Counted from the stretch's first letter, positions 26,030-35,375 are shown. The stretch: 64,000 nucleotides of DNA from Streptomyces asoensis (GCF_016860545.1 NZ_BNEB01000005.1:248001-312000), one strand, 5' to 3'. The notes: a model not told the origin generated them from the sequence alone. A program made the numbers and translations.

Positions 26030-26120
26030 CCCACCGGTGCCCGACCGGCCCCGTACGCCACCCGGGTCCCGGGCGCATTCTGGAAGCAGGAGCCCGTGGG
26101 CGGAACGAAGGAGCGACGTC

Positions 26121-26426
26121 ATGGCCGCGAAGACATGGACGACAGCCGACGTGTTCGCCGGACGGGGAGGCGCCCGCACGGACGAGGGCGGGACGATGAG
26201 CGGCAATCTGACCCTGCGCACCACGTGGGACGGTGCCCGGGCCGACGTGGCGGTGCGGTACACCGGCACGTCCCAGTGGTACGTCCTGGCCGGCAGCCCG
26301 GTGCCCTGCCCCGACGAGGCGGAGAGCAGGGATCTGCACCAGGCGGTGGTGGACGCCGTACGCGCCGGGGACGGCGCGGAGGTTCCCCGCCACGTCCGGG
26401 TGGGCCCGCCGATGCGGACCCGGTGA
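26121..26426 (+). CDS. Small protein of the dormancy island, unknown function
   Basis: A 101-residue soluble protein starting MAAKTWTTADVFAGRGGART. The middle reads GNLTLRTTWDGARADVAVRY and TGTSQWYVLAGSPVPCPDEA, suggesting a small beta-rich domain followed by a helix (LHQAVVDAVRAG). ATG 26121 has AAGGAG 8 nt upstream. I recognise no family. Its place among Acg, universal stress and kinase genes and a box upstream suggest hypoxia- or stress-induced expression. Confidence 0.75.
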   Translation: MAAKTWTTADVFAGRGGARTDEGGTMSGNLTLRTTWDGARADVAVRYTGTSQWYVLAGSPVPCPDEAESRDLHQAVVDAVRAGDGAEVPRHVRVGPPMRTR

Positions 26427-26651
26427 GCGCGAGGGGCGGGGGCCGGTCGGCCCGCGCGGTCCGCCGGGTCCGGCTCGGCGCCGGCCGGCTGGGCAGACGG
26501 TGCCGCCGGGCGGTGGCACGAGCCGTGTGCCTGCGCCGCGCCCAAGGCGGCGGCACGTGACCCGGAGACCCGACGGCCGGGCGGGGCGTGTGCGAGGGTG
26601 CCCGTGTCGCACGCGTCCCGCGCCCGTCCGCCGGGTTCCGTACGGGGCCCG

Positions 26652-28172
26652 TCAGTCGGGTTCCATGTAGGGGCGGCGGAAGACCGGTGCCTGGCCGGTG
26701 CCCCAGGGGCGCACGGCCGCCATGGCCCGGGCGACCGCGGCGTCCAGCGGGCCGCCGGTGTCGACGGGGACGGCCTCGGGCCACGCGTGTTCCGCGGCCG
26801 CCACGGCGGCGCCGATGGTGGCGTCGGCGTCGGACGGTCCGCCGGTCCTGGCCCTCAGCCGGGCGGCCGACACCTCGCGCGGGACATGGCAGCGCAGCGG
26901 GACGAGGTCGGCGCAGGTGCGGTCCGCCACACGCCGTGCGGCCTCGCGCTGCGCCGTGTCCGACCAGGTGGCGTCCAGGACGACCGACTCGCCCGCGGAC
27001 AGCAGGGCGGCCGCCCGGTCGAGGAGCGCGGCGTAGGTCCGGGCCGTCCGTTCGGGTGTGTACAGGCCCTCGCCGTAACCGGCCGTGGCCGGCTGCTCCG
27101 CGGGGATGCCCGCCAGCTCCTTGCGCATCCGGTCGCTGCTGAGCAGCGTGACCCCGAGCCGGTCGGCCAGGGCCCCGGAGAGGGTGGACTTCCCGCTGCC
27201 CGGCGGCCCGCCGACGAGCGTCAGCCCGACGGCGGAGGTGCGCAGGTGACGCAGCGCCGACGAGGCCAGTCGCCGTGCCGCCGCCCGTGCGCCGGACGCG
27301 CCCTGACCGGCCTGGATGAGGGCCACCTTGGCACGGACGAAGGCGCGGTAGGCGACGTAGTGGTGCCACAGGGACGCCGGGGCGGGGTCCCCGGAGTACT
27401 CGCCGTACCGTGCCAGGAAGTACGCGGCGGCCTCCGGCGCGCCGAGCTGCTCCAGGTCCATCGCGAGGAACGCGGCGTCGTCCAGGCCGTCGACGTAGCG
27501 CAGCCGGTCGTCGAACTCCAGGCAGTCCAGGACGCGCGGGCCGTCGTCGAGGCAGAACACGTCCTCGGCGAGCAGGTCGCCGTGGCCGTCGACGACGCGG
27601 CCCTGCTCGATGCGGGCGGCGAACAGGCGCTCGCGGCCGCCGAGATAGCGGCGCACCAGCTCCTCGGTCTGCGGGAGGCCGTCGGGGAGCGGGCCGTCGC
27701 CGGTGATCTCGCGGACCTGTGCGAAGCCGGCCTCCCAACGGGACGCCAGGGCGTCCCTCGTGCCCTGTGCGTCGACCTCGGGGCCGCGCGGTGCCTGCGC
27801 GTGCCACGCGGCGAGGTGCCGGGCGAGGGTGCGCAGGACGTCGTCGACGGCGGCGTCACCGTTGCGCACGAGCTGCGCGAGACGCCGGTCGGCGGGCATC
27901 CGGCGCATCACCACCAGCGGTTCGGCCCGCTCGGCGTCCGGGCCGCGGAACTCGCCGACGCCGAGATAGACGTCCGGCGCGAAGCGGCGGTTGAGGGCGA
28001 TCTCGCGCTCGCAGGCCTCCCGGCGGGCCGCCGTCGTGGTGTAGTCCAGGAACCCGAGGTCCACGGGTTTCTTGACCTTGTAGGCGCGGTCCCCGGCGAA
28101 GAACACGATCGCGGTGTGCGTCTCGCACACCCGCGCGTGTGGCGGCTCCGGGCGGGGGCCGGGCTCAGCCAT
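26652..28172 (-). CDS. Rv2004c-like two-domain phosphotransferase/P-loop kinase
   Basis: A 506-residue fusion. The N-terminal half resembles aminoglycoside phosphotransferase-type kinases with HGDLLAED (197-204) as catalytic loop and DCLEFDD (216-222) as metal site. The C-terminal half is a P-loop kinase (gluconate-kinase/zeta-toxin-like) with Walker A GGPPGSGKST at 321-330. The same architecture and length occur in Rv2004c of the mycobacterial DevR regulon; substrates are unknown there too. GTG/ATG start 28172 overlaps the end of the upstream universal stress gene by 8 bp, so the two are one operon, as Rv2005c-Rv2004c are neighbours in mycobacteria. Confidence 0.87.
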   Translation of the reverse strand: MAEPGPRPEPPHARVCETHTAIVFFAGDRAYKVKKPVDLGFLDYTTTAARREACEREIALNRRFAPDVYLGVGEFRGPDAERAEPLVVMRRMPADRRLAQLVRNGDAAVDDVLRTLARHLAAWHAQAPRGPEVDAQGTRDALASRWEAGFAQVREITGDGPLPDGLPQTEELVRRYLGGRERLFAARIEQGRVVDGHGDLLAEDVFCLDDGPRVLDCLEFDDRLRYVDGLDDAAFLAMDLEQLGAPEAAAYFLARYGEYSGDPAPASLWHHYVAYRAFVRAKVALIQAGQGASGARAAARRLASSALRHLRTSAVGLTLVGGPPGSGKSTLSGALADRLGVTLLSSDRMRKELAGIPAEQPATAGYGEGLYTPERTARTYAALLDRAAALLSAGESVVLDATWSDTAQREAARRVADRTCADLVPLRCHVPREVSAARLRARTGGPSDADATIGAAVAAAEHAWPEAVPVDTGGPLDAAVARAMAAVRPWGTGQAPVFRRPYMEPD

Positions 28173-29031
28173 GGGGGACGACGGCGACCGGGCAGCGTCC
28201 GTGATGGAGGGCGGCGTGCACGACGTGGTCCAGGTGCGGGGTCACCCCGTGCCGGTGCGGGTGCCTGCCCACGACCAGCAGCGCGGCGCCCTCGGACGCC
28301 TGCACGACGGCTTTGGCGGGGCTCGTCAGACGGATGCTGTCGACCACCTCCACCTGGGGGTACTTCTCGCGCCAGGGGTCCAGCACCCGGTCGAGATCGT
28401 CGCGCGCGTCGCGCTTCATGTCCTCGGTGACGGAGTGGTCCACGCCCCAGGGCACGCGCGCGTGGAGCGGAACGCTGCGGCCGTGGACCGCCACGAGCGG
28501 CACCTCCCTGGCCGCGGCGCTGTGGAAGGCGAAGTCGAGCATCGAGTCGCTGGGTCCGTGGAGCTTGAGGGCGACGACCACACGGCCTGCCGTCTCCGCC
28601 CGCGCCTTCGCGCGTCCCGGGGACCGGACCAGCACCACCGGCCGGTCCGACCGGGCCGCGACCGGCAGGCTGACCTCGCCGAGGAAGTAGCTCTCGACGG
28701 ACTCCAGCCCGCGGGAGCCGAGCACGAGCAGTTCGGATTCCGACGCCGCGTGGAGCAGGGCCTTGCGGGCGTCGTCGGCGACCAGGGTCCCGACGACGGT
28801 CAGGCCCGGGTGGCCGGCCTGGAGTTCCGCGCGGGCGGTGTGGACGAGCCGCTTCGCCCAGTAGTTCTGGTCGACCTCGGAGGGTGCGCGCGCCGGTTCC
28901 GGCGCGAGCATGGGCCAGGCGTGCAGCAGGCGCAGGGTGAGCCTGCGCTTCTCCGCCTCGTCCGCGGCCCAGTGGGCGGCGGCGAGGCTCTCGGGTGAAC
29001 CGTCCAGGCCCACGGTGACGAGTGGTTCCAT
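28165..29031 (-). CDS. Tandem-domain universal stress protein (1)
   Basis: A 288-residue protein of two UspA domains (about 1-145 and 150-288). Domain 1 has VGLDGSPESLAAAHWA and the nucleotide loop LGSRGLESVESYFLGEVSLP, with GEVS where ATP-binding forms usually have G(S/T)V. Domain 2 keeps the fold (LLVVGRHPHRHG, VAVVPHG) but lacks the GxxG loop. ATG 29031 has GGAGG 9 nt upstream. It is the first gene of an operon with the two-domain kinase and is divergent from the membrane-protein gene at 29338, sharing a box-bearing gap. Confidence 0.92.
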   Translation of the reverse strand: MEPLVTVGLDGSPESLAAAHWAADEAEKRRLTLRLLHAWPMLAPEPARAPSEVDQNYWAKRLVHTARAELQAGHPGLTVVGTLVADDARKALLHAASESELLVLGSRGLESVESYFLGEVSLPVAARSDRPVVLVRSPGRAKARAETAGRVVVALKLHGPSDSMLDFAFHSAAAREVPLVAVHGRSVPLHARVPWGVDHSVTEDMKRDARDDLDRVLDPWREKYPQVEVVDSIRLTSPAKAVVQASEGAALLVVGRHPHRHGVTPHLDHVVHAALHHGRCPVAVVPHG

Positions 29032-29245
29032 GGCGGCGGCCTCCGTCTCGTACGGAGCCCGGCACGGCGGCGGCCGACCGAGGACGACGTGGACGGGTCC
29101 GAGGGCGGGGCGCTCCGGACGTCGCCGGTGTGCCGGACGGGGTTCTCTCCTTCGAGGAGACCTCAATCCCCTGACCGGCGCATGTGGAGCCGACCGGTGC
29201 GGGGGGAGCCGAGCGGCGCGGGGGTGGGCCGGAAACCGGGTCCCC

Positions 29246-29259
29246 GGGACCTTCGGCCC
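29246..29259. promoter_or_regulatory. DevR/OsdR-type box in a divergent promoter
   Basis: GGGACCTTCGGCCC lies in the 306-bp gap between the universal stress gene (start 29031, minus) and the membrane-protein gene (start 29338, plus). The rest of the gap holds no gene; GGACCGCCGTCC at 29273-29284 is a further small palindrome. Confidence 0.5.
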
Positions 29260-29337
29260 AGTGCCGTGCGGCGGACCGCCGTCCGAGGCTGGGAACAAGT
29301 GGCGGGGGACGGCCGGCGAGATGCTGGAGGTCCGCTC

Positions 29338-29940
29338 ATGAGCGCACAGGGTTCGCCGTACGCGTCCGGTCCGCCGTCGGATCGCGGCAGCGGCGCCCGC
29401 GGGGCGGCCGGCTCGCTGAGCCGCGCTTCCGACCGGTTCGAGCGCTGGTTCCTGCGCGTTCTGACGGTCGTGCTCGTCGTCGGGCTGCCGCTGGCGGCGG
29501 CCGGTGCGGGACTGGCGTCGTACGAGGCGTCGATGCGGACCGTACGGGCCCAGGCGGCGGACCGGCACCAGGTGACCGCCCGGCTGACCTCGAAGGTCCG
29601 GGGCCAGGACTGGGCGAAACGGCCTGCGCGGGTCCGCTGGACCGACGCCGACGGCACCGTACGGACCGGAACGGCCCTGGTGCCGACCGGAACACCCGCG
29701 GGCGCCGCCGTACGGGTGTGGGTGACGCGGGCCGGAACCGTCACCACCGCCCCGGTCGGCCCCCTCAACGCGACGACGTCCGGATGGCTGGTGGGCGCGA
29801 TGGCGGGGCTCGGCGTGGCCGCCGTGGCCTACGCCGTCCGCGAGGGCGGCCTCGTGCTGCTGAACCGGAGGAGGTACGCACAGTGGGAAGCCGAGTGGGA
29901 CGTCGTGGAACCCCGGTGGTCCGGGCGGTTCCGCCGCTGA
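29338..29940 (+). CDS. Rv1733c-like two-helix membrane protein
   Basis: A 200-residue protein with a transmembrane helix at about 39-62 (VLTVVLVVGLPLAAAGAGLA), an extracytoplasmic domain (about 65-140, with RVRWTDADGTVRTGTALVPT) and a second helix at about 145-167. This layout is that of Rv1733c, a DevR-regulated membrane antigen of M. tuberculosis. ATG 29338 follows GGAGG by about 8 nt. An OsdR-type box lies 80 bp upstream. Function is unknown; the external domain may fold like a small beta barrel. Confidence 0.82.
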   Translation: MSAQGSPYASGPPSDRGSGARGAAGSLSRASDRFERWFLRVLTVVLVVGLPLAAAGAGLASYEASMRTVRAQAADRHQVTARLTSKVRGQDWAKRPARVRWTDADGTVRTGTALVPTGTPAGAAVRVWVTRAGTVTTAPVGPLNATTSGWLVGAMAGLGVAAVAYAVREGGLVLLNRRRYAQWEAEWDVVEPRWSGRFRR

Positions 29941-30010
29941 CCGCCGGGCGGCGGCGGACCGCCGCCCGTGGCACGTTGGATACAGCACCACCTCGCGGAA
30001 GGGCTGCGGC

Positions 30011-30889
30011 ATGAGAGCTCACCTCGGCGATCAGCTCGTCGTCGAGAACACGACGACCTCCGGCGCCCGGCGTGACGGCGAGATCGTCGGACTCCGTCAC
30101 GACGACGGGACCCCGCCCTACGACGTGCGCTGGTCGGACACGGACGAGGTGACGCTCGTCTTCCCCGGCCCCGACGCGCACATCCGCCACCTCGGACCGC
30201 CCGACCGTCCCGGGGAGCCGGCACCGGCCACGCAGCGGGCGCACGGTCCGGCCGACATCGGCCGCCGGGTCGCCGCCGAACGCCGCAGGCGCGGGCTCGG
30301 CCGCGAGGAGACGGCCCGCCGCGCCCGCATGGCTCCGGGCTACCTGGCGTACCTGGAGGAGGAGTCCGCCGACCCCAGCGCGTCGACGCTGATCAGGCTG
30401 GCCGACGCCCTCGGCACCACGGTCACCGCGCTGCGCGGCGGGGACACGGACCAGGCACCCGGCCGGGGTCGGGCGATGCGGCGCCCGCTGCTGCGGGACA
30501 TCGGTCCCGGCGAATGCCGCGCCCTGCTGGGCACGCACGGGGTGGGACGCGTCGCGGTGGCGGCGCCCGACGGCCACCCCGCGGTCGTGCCGGTCAACTA
30601 CGAGGTCGTCGACGGGGCCATCTGCTTCCGCACCGCCCCGAGGTCCACGCCCGCGGCGGCGGTCGGGAGCGAGGTCGCCTTCGAGGTGGACCACATGGAC
30701 GAGGTGCTCGGCCAGGGCTGGAGCGTGCTCGCCGTCGGTCCCGCGAGCGTCGTCACCGCGGCGGACGCCGTGCGCAGGCTCACCGGACGCGCCCACACCA
30801 CTCCGTGGGCCGGCGGTGAGCGCGAGATGTGGGTGTCGATCCGGCCGACGCGGCTCACGGGCCGTCGCATCACCCCGGCCGACGGGTGA
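30011..30889 (+). CDS. DUF1918-XRE-pyridoxamine oxidase-like triple fusion
   Basis: A 292-residue protein of three domains. Residues 1-62 are DUF1918 (RAHLGDQLVVENTTTSGARR, later DGTPPYDVRWSDTDEVTLVF), the family of the DevR-regulated Rv0569. Residues about 80-140 are an XRE helix-turn-helix (IGRRVAAERRRRGLGREETA). Residues about 155-285 are a split-barrel flavin-binding PNPOx-like domain (ALLGTHGVGRVAVAAPDGHP, VPVNYEVVDGAICFRT). ATG 30011 has GGAAGGG upstream. A DNA-binding domain joined to a flavin or F420 fold suggests a redox-responsive regulator; direct evidence is lacking. Confidence 0.87.
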   Translation: MRAHLGDQLVVENTTTSGARRDGEIVGLRHDDGTPPYDVRWSDTDEVTLVFPGPDAHIRHLGPPDRPGEPAPATQRAHGPADIGRRVAAERRRRGLGREETARRARMAPGYLAYLEEESADPSASTLIRLADALGTTVTALRGGDTDQAPGRGRAMRRPLLRDIGPGECRALLGTHGVGRVAVAAPDGHPAVVPVNYEVVDGAICFRTAPRSTPAAAVGSEVAFEVDHMDEVLGQGWSVLAVGPASVVTAADAVRRLTGRAHTTPWAGGEREMWVSIRPTRLTGRRITPADG

Positions 30890-31028
30890 GCGGCCGGCGT
30901 CCGCCTCCGTGCTGCGGGCCCCCGCGCGGCGTTCGCATGCGTGAGGGCGCGGGCTCGGCGGCGGTCCCGCCGCGGCGGGGCGCCGGGCACGTTGCCGCGC
31001 ACGGCCGGCGAACCTGTGGGAGAGCGGG

Positions 31029-31928
31029 ATGAGGGCCCTGGTCTCGCTGATCGGCGCCGCACTTGTCATGATCACCTTGCGGGATCTGTTCCACACCCTG
31101 TGGCACCCCACCCGTCACGGAGGGCTGAGCCGGCTGGTGATGACCGCCCTGTGGCGGACCGCCCGGCGGCTGCGCACGCCCGGCCGGGTGGTGGGGCTCG
31201 TCGGACCGCTCGCCATGGTCACGGTCGTGGGCATGTGGGCCTTCACCGTGGTCCTCGGCTGGGCCGTCGTGTACTGGCCCCACATGCCCGGCTCCTTCAC
31301 CTTCTCGCCCGGTTCCGAGGCCGCCCGGGAGCCGGCCCTGCTCGACTCCGTGTACCTGTCGCTGGTCACGGTCGCCACGCTGGGCCTCGGCGACATCGCC
31401 CCCGCCGAGAGCTGGCTGCGGCTGGTCTCGCCGCTCGAGGCGCTGGTCGGCTTCGTCCTGCTGACGGCCACCGTCTCCTGGGTGCTGGAGATCTATCCCG
31501 CGCTGACCCGCAGGAGGGTCCTGGCGGTCCGGCTGGCCCTGCTGCGCGACGCCGACCCCCCGACGCGGCAGCTCGACTGCACCGCCGGGGCGATGCTGCT
31601 GGAGAGCCTGGCCACCGAGGTCGCGCGCGTCCGCATCGACTTCACCCAGTACGCCGAGGCGTACTACTTCCACGACGGCGAGGACCACTCGTCCCTCGCG
31701 GCCACGGTCGGCTACGCCACCGTGCTCGCCCAGCGCGGCCGGGCCGCACGGCGGCCGGAGGTGCGCCTGGCGGGGAGCCTGCTCGCGGGGGCGCTGACGG
31801 ACCTCGCCGCCGTCCTCGACCAGCGGTTCCTCCACACGGGCGGCCCGTCCACGGCCGTGTTCGCGGCCTACGCGGCCGACCACGGCCGCGACGGCGCCAG
31901 CCCGTCGGCGGGCGTCAGCAGGAGGTGA
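31029..31928 (+). CDS. Potassium-channel-like membrane protein with atypical filter
   Basis: A 299-residue protein with helices at about 3-20, 55-82 and 135-155 and a pore loop SVYLSLVTVATLGLGDIAPA. The filter reads TLGLGD (117-122) instead of TVGYGD, so potassium selectivity may be altered. The C-terminal 140 residues are cytosolic and helical, with no RCK nucleotide-binding motif. ATG 31029 follows GGGAGAGCGGG. Its last 61 bp overlap the 3' end of the convergent GH65 gene, so the two transcripts are antisense at their ends. It may set membrane potential in dormancy. Confidence 0.8.
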   Translation: MRALVSLIGAALVMITLRDLFHTLWHPTRHGGLSRLVMTALWRTARRLRTPGRVVGLVGPLAMVTVVGMWAFTVVLGWAVVYWPHMPGSFTFSPGSEAAREPALLDSVYLSLVTVATLGLGDIAPAESWLRLVSPLEALVGFVLLTATVSWVLEIYPALTRRRVLAVRLALLRDADPPTRQLDCTAGAMLLESLATEVARVRIDFTQYAEAYYFHDGEDHSSLAATVGYATVLAQRGRAARRPEVRLAGSLLAGALTDLAAVLDQRFLHTGGPSTAVFAAYAADHGRDGASPSAGVSRR

Positions 31929-34276
31929 CGCGTCTCGCCGGGCTGGACGCGGACCGCACGGTCCGGCAGCCGGATGTCGATGGGCGAGCGGTCGGACGGC
32001 GGCACCGTGACCCGGAGCCCGCCGCGCTCCAGCCGCAGCCGGACGCCCCAGTGGCCCTGGTAGCGCAGCGAGAACCCGTACGACGACAGCTCGGGCAGCG
32101 GCACCGGGTCGAGCCACAGCGCCCCCTCACGGGTCTCCAGCCCGGTCAGTCCCCGCTGCACGAGATCGAGGGTGCCGGCCATGGCGCCCAGGTGGACGCC
32201 CTCCCCGGTGGTGCCGCCCTGGAGGTCGGCGATGTCTCCGCGCAGGGCTTCCTGGCAGTACGCCCATGCCTCGGAGCGGCGCGCCCGGGACAGGACCCAG
32301 CCGTGGACCAGGCCGCTGAGGGTGGAGCCGTGGCTGGTGCGCGCGAGGTAGTGGTCGACCGTGCGGCCCCAGGTGTCCTCGTCCAGCGGGTGTCCGAGTC
32401 TGCCGAAGAGAGCGCGCAGTTCGGCTGGTGAGAAGAGGTAGCCGAGCATCAGGACATCCGCCTGCTTGGACGCCTTGTAGCGGTTGACGGTGTCGCCCTC
32501 GGCCTCCAGGATCCGGTCCAGGCGCCGGATGTCCCCGTAGCGTTCGCGGTAGCGGGTCCAGTCGAGTTCGGCGAGGTCGCCGTACCCCTCGAACTGGCTG
32601 ACCACGCCGTCGTGGAAGGGTACGTGGAGGGTGCGCGAGACGTCCTCCCACTGTTCGAGCTCGCCGTCGTCCAGGCCGGTGCGCTCGGCGAGTTCGCGCC
32701 GCCGGGGTTCGGGCAGGGTCCGGAGCACCTCCAGGGCGCGGGCGAGCACCCAGGCGGCGGTGACGTTGGTGTAGGCGTTGTCGTCGAGGCCCGGCCGCGG
32801 CGCGTCGGGGTAGGCGTCGTGGTACTCGTCGGGGCCCATCACCCCGCGGATGCGGTGCCGGCCCGACGGCTCGTCCCAGGTGGCCGAGTCCGCCCAGAAG
32901 CGGGCGATCTGGAGGAGCATCTCGGCGCCCTTGGTGTGCAGGAACTCCGCGTCGCCGCTCGCCTCGCAGTACCGCCACACGTTGTACGCGACCGCCGAGC
33001 CGACGTGTCTCTGGAGCCGTGAGTGGTCCGGCAGCCAGCGCCCCGACCGCGGGTTGAGGTGGAGTTCCTGCGTCTCCTCCCGCCCGTCGCTGCCGCTCTG
33101 CCACGGGTAGAGCGCGCCGCGCCGGCCGATCGCGCGGGCGGCGGCGCACGCGCGGTCCAGGCGGCGGTGCCGGTAGCGCAGCAGGGCGCGGGAGACCTCG
33201 GGGAAGTGCAGGTCGAGGTACGGCAGCACGAACAGCTCGTCCCAGAAGACATGGCCGCGGTACGCCTCTCCGTGCAGCCCTCGCGCCGGTACGCCGACGT
33301 CGAGGTCGGCCGTGTGCGGGGAGAGCGTCTGGAGCACGTGGAAGAGGTGCAGGCGCAGGATGTCGCCCGCCTCCCCGGGGACGTCCAGGTCGGCCCGCCG
33401 CCACAGCTGGTCCCAGGCCGTCAGGTGCCCTTCGAGCAGTTCGTCGAAGCCGGGCGCGGTGGAGGCCCGTTCGATCGCGGCGGCCAGCGGGTCGCTGATC
33501 GCCGGATCCCGGGACGTGTGCAGGGCCACGGTCTTGTCGGCGGTGACGGTCCGGCCGGGGCGCAGGGCGAGGCGCACCCGCCGGGCCGTCCGCGGGCCCT
33601 CGTGCCGGTCGGTGCCCGGTCCGTCGGCGCTCAGCCGGGCCGCCAGGCCGATCCGGACGTCGGAGGTGCGGGTGCGGCAGCGCAGCCACACCGTGTCCGG
33701 TGCGGCGGACCCGGTGTGCGTGCGGGTCAGGTGCCGGCCGTCCAGGTCCCGGTAGCGCGCGACCCCGCTGTTGGTGACCGCGCCGTCCAGCGCCGCCTCC
33801 ACGTCGAGGTCGCCGGTGAAGCCCTCGGCCGTGAACTCGGTGCGCAGGGCGGCCAGATGGGGGTCGGCCATGTGCACGAACCGCTGCTGGCGCACCGTCA
33901 GCGTCCGGCCCGCGCCGAGCGCGAACCGCGTCCGTCGCTCCAGGAGGCCCCCGGCGAGGTGGAGCACCAGGCGGTGGTCGAGGACCTCGGCCGTGTCGGG
34001 GGTGAGCCACCGCCGCCCGGCGAGGCGGAACCGCAGCGGCAGCCAGTTCGGGACGTTGACCATGTCCTCGTTCTCCACCCGGCGTCCCGCCACCTCGGTG
34101 GTGAGCCGGTCGTAGCAGCCGGCCACGTAGGTACCGGGGTAGTGCACGTCGTCCGCGGCGCACTCCGGCAGCGCCCCGCGGGTGGCGAAGCAGCCGTTGC
34201 CCAGCGTGCACAACGACTCCCGCAGCCGCTCCTGCGCCGGGTCGTAGCCGTCGTACTCCCACGTCCAGCCCGTCAC
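31868..34276 (-). CDS. GH65 glycoside hydrolase/phosphorylase
   Basis: An 802-residue enzyme of family 65, which acts on alpha-linked disaccharides such as trehalose, maltose and kojibiose by phosphorolysis or hydrolysis. The N-terminal beta-sandwich starts WEYDGYDPAQERLRESLCTL, the (alpha/alpha)6 barrel has VFWDELFVLPY, and the catalytic acid is E484 in MGPDEYHDAYP; NRYKASKQADVLML follows. Full family length. GTG 34276 is preceded by GGGGGAG. In M. tuberculosis the DevR-regulated Rv2006 fuses a phosphatase to this same family, so trehalose turnover in dormancy is a reasonable guess. Its 3' end overlaps the channel gene. Confidence 0.9.
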   Translation of the reverse strand: MTGWTWEYDGYDPAQERLRESLCTLGNGCFATRGALPECAADDVHYPGTYVAGCYDRLTTEVAGRRVENEDMVNVPNWLPLRFRLAGRRWLTPDTAEVLDHRLVLHLAGGLLERRTRFALGAGRTLTVRQQRFVHMADPHLAALRTEFTAEGFTGDLDVEAALDGAVTNSGVARYRDLDGRHLTRTHTGSAAPDTVWLRCRTRTSDVRIGLAARLSADGPGTDRHEGPRTARRVRLALRPGRTVTADKTVALHTSRDPAISDPLAAAIERASTAPGFDELLEGHLTAWDQLWRRADLDVPGEAGDILRLHLFHVLQTLSPHTADLDVGVPARGLHGEAYRGHVFWDELFVLPYLDLHFPEVSRALLRYRHRRLDRACAAARAIGRRGALYPWQSGSDGREETQELHLNPRSGRWLPDHSRLQRHVGSAVAYNVWRYCEASGDAEFLHTKGAEMLLQIARFWADSATWDEPSGRHRIRGVMGPDEYHDAYPDAPRPGLDDNAYTNVTAAWVLARALEVLRTLPEPRRRELAERTGLDDGELEQWEDVSRTLHVPFHDGVVSQFEGYGDLAELDWTRYRERYGDIRRLDRILEAEGDTVNRYKASKQADVLMLGYLFSPAELRALFGRLGHPLDEDTWGRTVDHYLARTSHGSTLSGLVHGWVLSRARRSEAWAYCQEALRGDIADLQGGTTGEGVHLGAMAGTLDLVQRGLTGLETREGALWLDPVPLPELSSYGFSLRYQGHWGVRLRLERGGLRVTVPPSDRSPIDIRLPDRAVRVQPGETRHLLLTPADGLAPSRPWSAA

Positions 34277-34432
34277 CGCCGCGCTCCCCCGTCGGGCGGC
34301 TCCGTGCGGCCGGGCGGCGCCGCGCGCCCGCGCCCGGCGGCCGTCGCGCGGCGGGGCCGGGGCGCGGGCACGGGTCGGTCCGGGACGGCCGTCATATCTC
34401 CCCCTGGGGGCGTGCGGCGGGCGTCTTCCACT

Positions 34433-35287
34433 TCACACCGTCTGCGGGACGACCGCCACCGGGCAGTGGGCGTGGTGCAGCAGGGTGTGGCTCACCCGGC
34501 CGAGCTGGAGGCCGGGGTGACCGTGCCTGCGCCGGGCCCCCACGACCACGAGGTCGGCGGCGGCCGAGCGGTGCACGAGGACGGTGTGTGCCGGTCCCTC
34601 GACCGTGGCCGTGCGCACCCGGACGCCGGGTCGCTCCGCCCCGGCGTCGCGCACCAGGGCGTCGAGCACGGCGGAGGCCCGCTCCTCTGACTCTCCCGTC
34701 GCGGGATCGCCGGCGTCCTCGTGGGCCGGGTGGCGCCACGCGCGTACGACGTCCAGGGTGCACCCGCGTGCCTGCGCCTCGCGGAAGGCGAAGCGCACGG
34801 CCTCGGCGCCCGGCTCGCCCGCGCCGAGCAGGATCCGCTCGTGGGTCCCGCCGGTGCCCGCCGCGTCGCCCCGTACGACGATCACCGGGCAGCGGGCCCG
34901 GGCCGCCACCGCGAGGCCCACGGAACCGAGCAGCGCGCCCGTGAGTTCACCGCGGCCCCGCGAGCCCGTGACCAGGGCGAAGGCGTTGTCGCTCTCGCGC
35001 AGGAGGACGTCCACCGCGTCGTCGGGGACGATGTCGGTGGTGACCTTCACGTCAGGGTCGCGCAGTGCGGCCCGCTCGGCGGCGGCCGCGACAAGGTTCT
35101 CGGCGAGCACACGGCCGGACGGGCGGCCGCGGCCGGCGGAGAGCACCGCCCGCTCGTAGCGTTCCCAGCGCGAGGCGTGCACCAGCCGCAGGGCGAGTCC
35201 GTGGCGCGCGGCCTCGTCCACGGCCCAGTCGACGGCCGCCAGACTCTCGTCGGACCCGTCCAGGCCCATGACCAGCGGAAATGTCAT
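34433..35287 (-). CDS. Tandem-domain universal stress protein (2)
   Basis: A 284-residue double UspA protein starting MTFPLVMGLDGSDESLAAVD. Domain 1 carries an intact ATP loop TGSRGRGELTGALLGSVGLA (G-2x-G-9x-GS); domain 2 ends GARRRHGHPGLQLGRVSHTL and VAVVPQTV with a degenerate loop. ATG 35287 is chosen over GTG 35296; both follow a purine-rich stretch. It is closely similar in layout to the protein at 45914, and both contain the segment SRWERYE or SLWERYE, so they are probably paralogues. The box at 35376 lies 90 bp upstream. Confidence 0.92.
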   Translation of the reverse strand: MTFPLVMGLDGSDESLAAVDWAVDEAARHGLALRLVHASRWERYERAVLSAGRGRPSGRVLAENLVAAAAERAALRDPDVKVTTDIVPDDAVDVLLRESDNAFALVTGSRGRGELTGALLGSVGLAVAARARCPVIVVRGDAAGTGGTHERILLGAGEPGAEAVRFAFREAQARGCTLDVVRAWRHPAHEDAGDPATGESEERASAVLDALVRDAGAERPGVRVRTATVEGPAHTVLVHRSAAADLVVVGARRRHGHPGLQLGRVSHTLLHHAHCPVAVVPQTV

Positions 35288-35375
35288 CGTCCCCACCGCC
35301 TCTCACCGTGCAAAGGGGTCCACTCCACCGTCGCACCGGCCGACGGGCCGCACGAGGGGCGGATGGGCCCGGGCC

